From the NCBI GenBank assembly GCA_013139935.1, contig WSZX01000107.1, forward strand, positions 1 to 13,424: 13,424 nucleotides of DNA. The letters run 5' to 3'. The notes below the pieces were generated by a model. That model was not told the DNA's origin, made no database searches, and saw only the letters and a list, made by a program, of their open reading frames with translations. Shown one piece after another: positions 1-6,984 of the stretch. The position numbers and the translations under genes were made by a program. The stretch is from Ardenticatenales bacterium. GTDB taxonomy: Bacteria > Chloroflexota > Anaerolineae > Promineifilales > UBA4811. Position 1 is the stretch's first letter; each line of letters starts with the position of its first letter.

Positions 1-1046
1 CCGTACTCGTCGAGCGGGGTGGGATCATAAACATCCATCCCCGTGGCCACAATCACTGCCCCCACCTGCAACTCTACTATCTCGTCGCGCGCATCGAAAT
101 CGATGCATGCCTTGTCGCACGCTTCCGTGCACTTGCCGCAGGCGATGGGGTTGTCGCCCATGCACTCTTCCATGTTGATCAGGTAAGCCGAAGGGACGGC
201 CTGTGGGAAGGGGATGTAGATGGCGCGGCGGGTAGAGAGCCCCATCTGGAATTCATCGGGCCGGACGATGGGGCAGACGGAAGTGCAATCGCCGCAGGCG
301 GTGCACTCGCTCTCGTCCACATAGCGCGCCTTTTTTCGCACGCTGGCCCGGAAATTCCCCACGTACCCAGAGATATCCTCGACCTCGCTGTAGGCCAGCA
401 GTTCGATGTTGGGATGTCGACCGACATCCATCATTTTGGGCCCAAGAATTCATATACTACAGTCCATAGTGGGGTAGGTCTTGTCCAACTGAGCCATGAT
501 TCCGCCGATGGACGGTTCCTTCTCCACCAGGTAGACCTTGTGGCCGGCGTCAGCCAGGTCGAGGGCAGCCTGGATGCCCGCGACACCGCCGCCAATGACC
601 AAGGCGGCGTCAGTGACGGGAAGTTGCTCCTCGTCCTGCGGGTAGAGCCAGCGAGCTCGAGCCACGGCCGCTTTGACGATATCCTTTGCTTTGACGGTGG
701 CCGCCGCGCGGTCCTGCGTATGAACCCAGGAACAGTGCTCGCGGATATTGGCCATCTCCATGAGGTATGGGTTCAGTCCTGCCTCGGTAACACAGTTCCG
801 GAAAGTGGGTTCGTGCAAGCGGGGAGAACAAGATGCGACTACCACGCGGTTGAGCTTTTCCTCCACCACCACGCGTTTGATCTCCTGTTGGCCGGGATCG
901 GCGCAAGTGTATCGGTTGCGAACCGACACGACCACGTCCGGAAGCGTTTCTGCGTATTCCCGCACCTCTTCCGTGTCTACGCTACCGGCGATGTTCGTGC
1001 CACAATCGCACACAAACACCCCTATCCGAGGGTCATCCATTGGCAC
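1..1046 (-). CDS. hdrA: HdrA-type heterodisulfide reductase subunit A, selenocysteine-containing, 3' end beyond window
   Basis: HdrA is the FAD- and [4Fe-4S]-carrying subunit of Hdr complexes and the site of flavin-based electron bifurcation. The visible part is 348 codons, with TGA at codon 199 read as Sec. It opens with the HdrA N-terminal domain (RIGVFVCDCG, residues 7-16; ASCSPRLHEP, 71-80; NIREHCSWVH, 100-109). A FAD Rossmann motif follows (GGGVAGIQAALDLADAG, 152-168), then the Cys196-Ser-Ile-Sec199 motif. After the TGA the same frame gives ILGPKMMDVGRHPNIEL, one ferredoxin motif (C248, C251, C254, C258) and a second cysteine group (C295, C303, C306, C310, C314). The sequence is still open at the window edge. 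The GTG start at 1046 has GGAGG 6 bases upstream; an ATG two codons later is possible. The gene overlaps the HdrCB stop, implying translational coupling. Identification as HdrA is very secure; readthrough is inferred from conservation and the SECIS. Confidence 0.93.
412..429 (-). promoter_or_regulatory. Bacterial SECIS-like hairpin downstream of the hdrA TGA
   Basis: On the minus strand GGATGTC pairs perfectly with GACATCC around the four-base loop GGTC, giving a 7-bp stem. The loop starts 27 bases after the TGA, inside the spacing usual for bacterial SECIS elements (about 16-37 bases to the loop). GGUC is also the core of the E. coli fdhF SECIS apical loop that SelB recognises. The hairpin lies inside the coding sequence and encodes the MDVGRHP stretch, so the protein motif constrains it as well. 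Confidence 0.77.
450..452 (-). other. In-frame TGA read as selenocysteine in hdrA (codon 199)
   Basis: The minus-strand codons around this point read Asp-Cys-Ser-Ile-TGA-Ile-Leu-Gly-Pro-Lys. The protein sequence on both sides is typical uninterrupted HdrA, with no frame change. HdrA selenoproteins with Sec in this motif are known from methanococci and some Deltaproteobacteria. A nonsense mutation of a TGC or TGT cysteine codon is the alternative. The well-placed SECIS-like hairpin and the intact downstream coding sequence argue against it. Confidence 0.88.
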
Positions 1047-2166
1047 TGACCACCTCCATTGCCTCTGCTACCAGTGTGGTGAGGTCTTTGATCTCGATAT
1101 TCAACTCGTCATGCAGGTGCGGGTCATCCAGGGCACACCTAAAGTGAATCTGACATTTCACGCAAGTTGTGACCAGGGTTTCAGCGCCGGCGGCGCAGGC
1201 TTCCCGCAATCGTTCGACCTGAATGGATTTCGCCGTGGGGCCGCAATGGGTCCAGGCGCTGGTGCCACAGCAGACCGCCCGCCCGCGGTTATGCGCCATT
1301 TCCGCCATCTCGAGCCCCAGCGCTGCAATGACCTGCCGGGGCTGCTCGTATACCCCCAGGTGGCGGCCGAGCCGGCACGGGTCATGGTACGTTACCTTTC
1401 CTGATATGGAGTTGGGGAGCTGGGATTCGTTCTGGGCGAGAAGCTGAGACATGTGCATGACTTCCATGCCCAGGTCGTAGTCCATCTTGAGCGTGCGGGC
1501 GCACTCGGCGCAGGTGGTGACCAAGCGCTTGGCCCCAGTGGCACGGAGCATCTCGGTGTTGAGGGCGGCCAACTGGCGAAAGGTATCGCTCTCGCCCTCC
1601 CAATAGAGATCATGGCCGCAGCAGCGCTCGTCGGCCAGGACAATCGGCTCGATCCCAAGGTGGTTTAGGATCCTGACCGCGCTCTGGGCTATCTCTACCC
1701 CCTGGGCGCCGATCTTGCCAAAGAGCGCCTCGTAATGGGGCAGGCATCCAACAAAATAGACGGTGTCTGATTCCTCGGCCGTGATCAGATCATCGGTGAG
1801 CCAATCCAGCCGGTTCTGCTTGAGGGATGGATCGGCCATCATCCGCATCCAGGTCTGGATGGTTGCGCCGTGGGAACAGTGTCCCTCCTCGCTGGCACCG
1901 CGGGCCAAGATGCGCATGTCGCGCACAAAGTCGATAAAGTGAACGTCTGAGGGGCAGATCTGCGTACACCGGTCGCAGGTCAGGCACATCCAAAGGCGGC
2001 CGTCATGCAGCACCGCCCCGTTGGTGTCAAGTTTGGTGGCCTCTACCATTGTCCGGGGAGAGAATAGAGGTTCTCGCCAGGAGATGGGGCAAACGGACGT
2101 GCACTTGCCGCAATCCAGGCAATAGTACGCCCGGTTTTCCTTGATTGCTTGCTCGATCGTTTCCAT
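1033..2166 (-). CDS. HdrC-HdrB fusion, heterodisulfide reductase-like iron-sulfur protein with two CCG domains
   Basis: This 377-residue protein joins an HdrC-like ferredoxin domain to an HdrB-like domain in one chain. The N-terminal part has two [4Fe-4S] motifs (C16, C19, C22, C26 and C61, C64, C67, C71). The C-terminal part has two complete CCG motifs: C141, C182-C183, C219, C222, and C264, C299-C300, C335, C338. In methanogen HdrB such motifs hold the two noncubane [4Fe-4S] clusters that cleave CoM-S-S-CoB. All ligand cysteines are present, so the active site should be functional. Bacteria generally lack that heterodisulfide, so the acceptor here is unknown. The protein should be cytoplasmic; no membrane segment is visible. 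It starts 21 bases after the hydrolase stop with only a weak Shine-Dalgarno, so coupled translation is likely. Its stop overlaps the start of hdrA, its expected partner. Confidence 0.92.
   Translation of the reverse strand: METIEQAIKENRAYYCLDCGKCTSVCPISWREPLFSPRTMVEATKLDTNGAVLHDGRLWMCLTCDRCTQICPSDVHFIDFVRDMRILARGASEEGHCSHGATIQTWMRMMADPSLKQNRLDWLTDDLITAEESDTVYFVGCLPHYEALFGKIGAQGVEIAQSAVRILNHLGIEPIVLADERCCGHDLYWEGESDTFRQLAALNTEMLRATGAKRLVTTCAECARTLKMDYDLGMEVMHMSQLLAQNESQLPNSISGKVTYHDPCRLGRHLGVYEQPRQVIAALGLEMAEMAHNRGRAVCCGTSAWTHCGPTAKSIQVERLREACAAGAETLVTTCVKCQIHFRCALDDPHLHDELNIEIKDLTTLVAEAMEVVSANG
1053..1057 (-). promoter_or_regulatory. Ribosome binding site of hdrA
   Basis: GGAGG lies inside the 3' end of the upstream HdrCB gene, 6 bases before the GTG at 1046 and 12 before the ATG at 1040. 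The spacing favours GTG as the start but does not exclude the ATG. Confidence 0.6.
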
Positions 2167-2187
2167 ACGGTTAGCTGTTGTTCTGGA

Positions 2188-3039
2188 TTAGCTCCCGCCG
2201 GTCATATGTTGTGCCAGCCATTGCTCCAGGTCGGCCGTGGCTTGCTCATGATTGGTGTCATTGTGAGGCTCGTGGTAGCCGCCCGGGTACTCAATCATCC
2301 TCTTGTCTGCAATGGATACCTGGTCAAAGAAGGTGCGGCTCGGTCCGATTGGGGCCAGCCGATCGGCCACGCCGTGAAGCAACAAAAGTGGGAGGTTCCA
2401 GTTGGCCGCGTGGCCAAGTGTCCACTCGATGGCCGCCATCGACTCGGTGGCCATCCGTGGTGTTCCCACACCGTGGACCAACGGGTCATCCTGGTAGGCT
2501 TGAACCACCGCCGGATTACGGGAGAGAGCCGTGGCATCGAGTCCGGTCTTGATTCCCAGAGCGGGCAGGACTCGAGAGAGGACGCGGCTGATCATCAGCA
2601 ACAGGGGAGAGAATCCCTCTGTGCTCAACGCCGTGCCCGAGCTCACGACCCCTTGCACCCATTCGGCAGCGCCGGAATCGCGCAGCGTGTACTCTAGGGC
2701 GATGAGCGATCCCAGGCTGTGACCCATCAGAAAGAGCGGCCGGTCCGGTTGTTGCTCCCGCACCATCCGCAGAAACGCGTGCGCATCCGCACGGTATTCG
2801 CCCCATGAGTTGATATGCCCGCGCTTCCCGGGCGAGCGGCCGTGCCCTCGCAGGTCATACCCGTAGACGGCATAACCTCGGGGGATCAGATGGTTCACCA
2901 CGTTCGCATAGCGGCCGCTGTGCTCGCCAAGGCCGTGGAGAATCGCCAGGGTAGCTGTTGCCTCTGCCTCTGGCCGCCAGCACTGGTACCAGAGTTCCAG
3001 GCCGCCAGCGGCTCGAAATAGACCTTTGTTGTGTTGCAC
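2188..3039 (-). CDS. Alpha/beta hydrolase, monoacylglycerol lipase-like
   Basis: This is a 283-residue serine hydrolase of the alpha/beta fold, closest in pattern to monoacylglycerol lipases and lysophospholipases. It has an oxyanion-hole region (HGLGEHSGRY, 35-44), YDLRGHGRS (61-69), the nucleophile elbow GHSLG (Ser108), Asp226 in HGVADRLAP, and His256 in GGYHEPHND. That is a complete catalytic triad at the usual spacing. The frame is open further upstream to 3333, but that extension overlaps mvhD and has no family resemblance. The GTG at 3039 is chosen because AGGAGG lies 7 bases before it and it shares one base with the mvhD stop (TAGTG). There is no signal peptide, so it should be cytoplasmic. 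The substrate is unknown (a glyceride, ester or thioester are all possible). Its place inside an Hdr operon is unexpected. Confidence 0.88.
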   Translation of the reverse strand: MQHNKGLFRAAGGLELWYQCWRPEAEATATLAILHGLGEHSGRYANVVNHLIPRGYAVYGYDLRGHGRSPGKRGHINSWGEYRADAHAFLRMVREQQPDRPLFLMGHSLGSLIALEYTLRDSGAAEWVQGVVSSGTALSTEGFSPLLLMISRVLSRVLPALGIKTGLDATALSRNPAVVQAYQDDPLVHGVGTPRMATESMAAIEWTLGHAANWNLPLLLLHGVADRLAPIGPSRTFFDQVSIADKRMIEYPGGYHEPHNDTNHEQATADLEQWLAQHMTGGS

Positions 3040-3455
3040 TATGGTACCTCCTGGCCAGCGGCTCTGGACTCGCCAATCGCCTGTTCTGCGAACTGGCGCA
3101 CCAGAGTCACAAAATGTTGGCCCTGGCCGGACGCGAGCGAGTCCAGTTTGAGGCGTTTCTCGCTTATGCCCAGCAGACGGGCCAAAGCGAGCGTCTGCTG
3201 GAATAGCTCTTCTGCCCGGGTGTTGCCAAACAGATAGTGGCATTCGCCGGGCGGACAGCCGAGCAGCAGTACTCCGGCCGCGCCGAGCTCCAAGGCCTTT
3301 AGAATTAGGCCGGGATGCAAACGACCAAGGCACATGACCCGAATCGGATGCACGTTGGCTGGGTAGGATAGACCCTGAGAGCCGGCCGTCTCCAGGCCGC
3401 TGTAGGCGCTCCAGTTGCAGGTATACACTATGATTCTTGAGTCTGGTTCGCTCAT
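3039..3455 (-). CDS. mvhD: MvhD/FlpD-like hydrogenase iron-sulfur (delta) subunit
   Basis: MvhD is a small [2Fe-2S] protein that passes electrons from a donor module to HdrA. This 138-residue copy has the family signatures: TCNWSAYSG (12-20), IRVMCLGR (38-45) and GVLLLGCPPGECHY (61-74). The length is normal for the stand-alone form. The usual CxxC at the N-terminus reads Cys13-Asn-Trp-Ser16, so one cysteine is replaced by serine; Cys42, Cys67 and Cys72 remain. Serine might still serve as a ligand, or the cluster may be held differently. No hydrogenase subunits are visible nearby, so the electron donor is more likely one of the upstream GltD-like fusions. ATG start with a TGAGG Shine-Dalgarno 5 bases upstream. 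The stop overlaps the hydrolase GTG by one base. Confidence 0.9.
   Translation of the reverse strand: MSEPDSRIIVYTCNWSAYSGLETAGSQGLSYPANVHPIRVMCLGRLHPGLILKALELGAAGVLLLGCPPGECHYLFGNTRAEELFQQTLALARLLGISEKRLKLDSLASGQGQHFVTLVRQFAEQAIGESRAAGQEVP
3047..3052 (-). promoter_or_regulatory. Ribosome binding site fixing the hydrolase start
   Basis: A perfect AGGAGG on the minus strand lies 7 bases before the GTG at 3039. It supports the short 283-residue protein over the longer open frame that begins at 3333 inside mvhD. Confidence 0.75.
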
Positions 3456-3473
3456 AGTTGCCTCAGTTTCGGG

Positions 3474-3517
3474 AACGAGGGACCGAGAAACGGTGGATTC
3501 TCTGCTCCCTGCTCGTT
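3474..3517 (-). repeat. Imperfect inverted repeat in the spacer between the second fusion gene and mvhD
   Basis: On the minus strand AACGAG pairs with CTCGTT and GAGAA with TTCTC, with a few more pairs and small bulges between. The 44-base imperfect hairpin fills most of the 67-base gap. No T-run follows it, so it does not look like an intrinsic terminator. mRNA processing or stabilisation between the large fusion gene and mvhD is possible but unproven. Confidence 0.45.
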
Positions 3518-3522
3518 GCCTC

Positions 3523-6500
3523 CTAGTTCGCCAGAATCGCCACCAACATGGCCTCGATCTGCTGATCGGTCGAGTAGCCGGCTGATATGGCGCTGGAAGG
3601 GCAGTGGGCAGCGCAAGTGCCGCATCCCTGGCAGACCGCCGGGTTCACCTGGGCCACGAGCTTGGCGCTTTCTTCCCGCACAGCGGCGCCGGTCATCTCC
3701 ATCAGCTCTCGCATCGGATCGCGCTCTTCGGGGGAGCCGACCTCCACCAGCCGGACCGCCGAGTGCTCGCAGACACTCTCGCAGGTGCCGCACCCGAGAC
3801 AGCGGGACCGGGTGACGCTAGCGATGTTATGGTCGGGCAGTATCCGGCCGCTGCCTAGAATTGCGCCCACTTTGGCCGCCACCGCCCCGCCGGTCACGCT
3901 GGCATCCCCGGCCGGGGGACAGAAGAAGAGGCCGGACTGGGGGACGAGGTGAGCTACCTGGGACTCCTTGGCTGGAGCCAGTACCACCGCGCTTGCCTCA
4001 GCCTGCCAACGCCAATCATCGCTGCGGAGGGTGACGGTGAACCGACCGAGGGAGCCGGTTATGGCGGTGGGGAGTTCCTCACAGTGAGCGACGGCCAGGT
4101 TCTGCATCCGCAGCGCGTTGGCGCAGACCATGGACGCCTCGCCCTCTCCTGCCACCAGCACCCGGCCCTCGATCTCCACCTGTGGGCGCCGGTCGCGCTG
4201 CAGTAGGCCAGCCTTGGCAACGGCCGCGGCGATGATCCGCTTGGCCTTGACCGTGGCCATCAGAGGGTTATCCCGGTGCGCCCACGCGCATTGCTCGCGG
4301 ATGTTGACTAACTCGGCCGCCGGAATGTCCCGGGTGCTGGCCTGATTGATGGAGAGTAGGTTCATGAATTCAAACGGGGTGCCCAAGAGATTGCTCTTGC
4401 ACCGAACCCGCTGGTAGGTGCAGCTATCGCAGACCTGGTCGAGCGAGCAGCACGAACAGGCAGCCAGCACGACTCGGTTCAGACGGTGGTTGGCCACCGC
4501 CTGCCTGACGGCGGCTGCCCCTTCGGGCTGGCAGGAAAAGGGGATAGCTTCCGAGTGGATGACACCGGGCCCGGACACAGCCGCAGTTACCAGCGCGTCC
4601 ACATCCAGCACCTCCCCGATTTTGTCACCACAGCGGCAGACGAATACCCCGATTCTCGCGGCGCCAGTAGGTCCAGTGCGGCCAGTTGCTGACACAGCAG
4701 CCGATGGGGGGAGCCCAGAAGGTGTCTTCAACCGGGAATGGGCCAGGTTCGCCATTGCCTGTGCCACCACGGCCGATGCCCTCACCGGGTCATTGCTGGG
4801 AAGGCGGAATATGTCTCCTTCGGTCCTCTCTGACTCGGAAGACGCGAATAGAGCAGCCATTGTCGGGGGAGGTTCATCGGCCCAGATGACCGCGCCAGCG
4901 TCAAGCTTCACCCGCTCGGGTTCCTGGAGATGATCAATGGCGCCAGCCTGGCAGGCGCGCACACAGGCCAGGCACTCGGAGCAGGCCCCACAGACCAGAC
5001 AGCGCCTTGCTTCCGCAATCGCCTCTTTGTCCGTAAAGCCACCGTAAATCTCCACAAAGCTCTTCTTGCGCTCGGCGGCCGGCAGCCTGAGCAGTTCCCT
5101 GCGCGGCACATCGGCCGCGTATCGGGCGTCTGGGGCCTGCAACTTGGCTCTGGCCTCCTGCGGGCTGAATTCGACCACCTCCTGGCTGGGGTTGGTCGCT
5201 TGCCAGCCGGCTGGCACGCCGGTGCGGAGAAAAGTATCCAGCGCGTGGGCGGCCTTGTGCCCAGCCGCAATCGCGTCCACAATGAAGCGGGTGCCAGTCA
5301 CCACGTCGCCTCCGGCCGTGACGCCAGGGATGTTCGTCACCTGGGTTTTTTCATCGGCAACCAGCCAGCGACCGCGGAATCTCTCAAGGGCATCCGGCAC
5401 GCCGGTCAGGTCTGGCCATTGGCCGACGGCAAAAACGACCACATCGGCTGGTACAATCTCCTCGGTGCCGGGGATCTCGTCCAGATCCGGCCGTCCATCC
5501 ACAAAACCTCGAAAGTCCACTTGAACACAACGTACCCCTGTCACCCACTCCCCTTCCACATAGCCCGCGCCCGTCACCTCCCGAAAAGACCGGCCGGGCA
5601 AGATCTTGACGCCTTCTTCTTCCGCATCCTGGATTTCCTGCTCGAACGCCGGCATCTTCTCGCGGCTCTCCAGGCAGGACATCCCCACCCAGGCAGCGCC
5701 GGTGCGTATGGCCGTCTGCGCCGTGTCCAACCCCACGTTTCCTCCCCCGATTACCAGCACCCGCTTGCCTGCCACATCCAACGGCTGGCCCAGATTGGCA
5801 GCGCGTAGGTAGTCGGTCGCCAAGTGCACGTCAGGTAGATCCGCACCCAAGATGGGCAGTTCGACGCCGATATGTGCGCCGACGGCGATAAAGACGGCGT
5901 CAAAGCCCTCTTCCAGCAATCTCCCCATATCCTCGACCCGGCAGTTCAGTCTCAAGTCCACTCCGGTGGCTACTATTTCGTCGATCTCCCGTTGGACCAC
6001 ATCGGGGGGCAGGCGGTAATCGGGCACTCCGAGCCGCATCATCCCGCCGGCCACCGGCTGAGCTTCCAAGACCGTGGCCTGGTATCCCATGCGGACCAAG
6101 TCGAGGGCGGCCGTCAACCCGGCGGGACCGGCCCCCACTATCGCCACCCGTTTTCCCTTGGGTTCTATCCTGAACCTGGACCGGGCGGTCGCAATCTCGT
6201 CAGGGTGTTCGGCCGCCCAGTCGGCCACGAATCGTTTCAGTCCCATGATGTTGACGGGTGCATCTACCTTGCCCCGGTTGCAGGACTCTTCGCAACGATG
6301 ATTGCATACCCGGCCGCAGATGGATGGGAACGGATTCTCCTCCTTGATGGTGAGATACGCGTCCGCAAAACGGCCCTCGCGGATGAGGGCGATGTACCCT
6401 TGTGCTCGCTGGTCAATCGGGCAGGCACTGCGACAAGGGGCGGTGCCCGCCTTCTCAATGGCATAGACGTTGGGAACTGCCTGGGGATAGGGCTTGTACA

Positions 6501-6915
6501 CCGCGCAATGTTCCGGCAGTTCGTGGCTCACGAGAGGGGGCGGCCCGGTTCCGCCAGACCGGGGCAGAGGCATGGGGCAGACGGCCTCACAGTCGCCACA
6601 GTCGGTGCATCTGTCCACGTCAACGTAACGGGCGCTCCGTTGGATTTCAACCTGCTTGCTGGTGTCCCGTGGACTGCCAGCTGGACGGCAGACCGCCACC
6701 CGGGCGCCCGTTATGATGGTGATGTTGGGGTGCTTGACGGCTTGCAGCATCTGGGGGATGGAAGGGAGAGGGTTTTCCTGTCCGGCAAAAGGCTCGGGGT
6801 TGCCCAGGAAGGGAGACCGCTCCACCAGCGTCACCGGTATTCCCGAATCGGCCAGGTCCAGCGCAGCCTGGATGGCAGCAAGGTTACTGCCGACGATCAG
6901 TGCTCCTGTGTTCAC
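3523..6915 (-). CDS. HdrA/GltD-like multi-domain flavin and iron-sulfur oxidoreductase, paralogue 2 (1130 aa)
   Basis: Domains in order: (1) an HdrA-like FAD segment (GALIVGSNLAAIQAALDLAD, 4-23) with ferredoxin cysteines C103, C106, C109, C113; (2) a GltD/NfnB-like module with N-terminal cluster cysteines (C161, C165, C200, C204, C208, C212), FAD motif VGAGPAGL (260-267) and dinucleotide motif VIGGGNVGLD (388-397); (3) a ferredoxin-like cysteine cluster (640-655); (4) an HdrA N-terminal-type domain (RIGVFVCRCGDKIGEVLD, 754-771; NIREQCAWAH, 871-880); (5) a degenerate Rossmann segment (918-945); (6) a C-terminal 2x[4Fe-4S] ferredoxin (C1039-C1049 and C1095-C1105). The likely role is moving electrons between NAD(P)H, flavin and ferredoxin/Hdr in the cytoplasm. 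The second dinucleotide-fold strand reads MSCLESREKM; the Glu suggests NADH. The HdrA Cys-Ser-Ile-Sec motif is absent. GTG start with GGAG 7 bases upstream. Domain calls are firm; the reaction is inferred. Confidence 0.9.
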   Translation of the reverse strand: MNTGALIVGSNLAAIQAALDLADSGIPVTLVERSPFLGNPEPFAGQENPLPSIPQMLQAVKHPNITIITGARVAVCRPAGSPRDTSKQVEIQRSARYVDVDRCTDCGDCEAVCPMPLPRSGGTGPPPLVSHELPEHCAVYKPYPQAVPNVYAIEKAGTAPCRSACPIDQRAQGYIALIREGRFADAYLTIKEENPFPSICGRVCNHRCEESCNRGKVDAPVNIMGLKRFVADWAAEHPDEIATARSRFRIEPKGKRVAIVGAGPAGLTAALDLVRMGYQATVLEAQPVAGGMMRLGVPDYRLPPDVVQREIDEIVATGVDLRLNCRVEDMGRLLEEGFDAVFIAVGAHIGVELPILGADLPDVHLATDYLRAANLGQPLDVAGKRVLVIGGGNVGLDTAQTAIRTGAAWVGMSCLESREKMPAFEQEIQDAEEEGVKILPGRSFREVTGAGYVEGEWVTGVRCVQVDFRGFVDGRPDLDEIPGTEEIVPADVVVFAVGQWPDLTGVPDALERFRGRWLVADEKTQVTNIPGVTAGGDVVTGTRFIVDAIAAGHKAAHALDTFLRTGVPAGWQATNPSQEVVEFSPQEARAKLQAPDARYAADVPRRELLRLPAAERKKSFVEIYGGFTDKEAIAEARRCLVCGACSECLACVRACQAGAIDHLQEPERVKLDAGAVIWADEPPPTMAALFASSESERTEGDIFRLPSNDPVRASAVVAQAMANLAHSRLKTPSGLPPSAAVSATGRTGPTGAARIGVFVCRCGDKIGEVLDVDALVTAAVSGPGVIHSEAIPFSCQPEGAAAVRQAVANHRLNRVVLAACSCCSLDQVCDSCTYQRVRCKSNLLGTPFEFMNLLSINQASTRDIPAAELVNIREQCAWAHRDNPLMATVKAKRIIAAAVAKAGLLQRDRRPQVEIEGRVLVAGEGEASMVCANALRMQNLAVAHCEELPTAITGSLGRFTVTLRSDDWRWQAEASAVVLAPAKESQVAHLVPQSGLFFCPPAGDASVTGGAVAAKVGAILGSGRILPDHNIASVTRSRCLGCGTCESVCEHSAVRLVEVGSPEERDPMRELMEMTGAAVREESAKLVAQVNPAVCQGCGTCAAHCPSSAISAGYSTDQQIEAMLVAILAN

Positions 6916-6934
6916 GCTGTTTCTCCAGGCACGA

Positions 6935-6977
6935 GGAGTACGGAGAAGGGATCAGGAGGCTCCTGATCTCCCACTCC
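6935..6977 (-). repeat. Inverted repeat in the spacer between the two fusion genes
   Basis: The core is a near-perfect palindrome, GATCAGGAG and CTCCTGATC around one base (6950-6968). Outer arms GGAGT and ACTCC (6935-6939 and 6973-6977) extend it with mismatches. It occupies most of the 69-base gap. Next to it lies an oligo-purine/pyrimidine word (CTCCCTATTCTCTACTC on the plus strand). No T-run follows, so a terminator is unlikely. A processing or stability hairpin, or a binding site for a dimeric regulator, is possible. Confidence 0.5.
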
Positions 6978-6984
6978 CTATTCT

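Noticed and set aside
326..340. A AAA AAG slippery heptamer in the hdrA frame (near codons 237-239), suggestive of -1 frameshifting
   Set aside because: The zero frame continues through conserved ferredoxin motifs after it, so no frameshift is needed; CGA-AAA-AAG encodes the Arg-Lys-Lys expected there.
179..453. Short minus-strand open frames in other frames just after the hdrA TGA, as if a separate downstream gene
   Set aside because: The conserved HdrA protein continues in the original frame through this stretch; the other frames encode nothing recognisable.
450..1046. hdrA as a pseudogene broken by a nonsense mutation
   Set aside because: There is a single TGA, it lies at the known Sec position, a SECIS-like hairpin follows at proper spacing, and the coding sequence beyond is intact.
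414..1049. Plus-strand open frame of 211 codons opposite hdrA
   Set aside because: It is the antisense of conserved HdrA sequence and its translation has no recognisable motifs; it is open only because of the codon bias of the real gene.
3040..3333. The 98-codon upstream extension of the hydrolase frame
   Set aside because: It overlaps mvhD in another frame, resembles no family, and a perfect Shine-Dalgarno with a GTG start lies at 3039.
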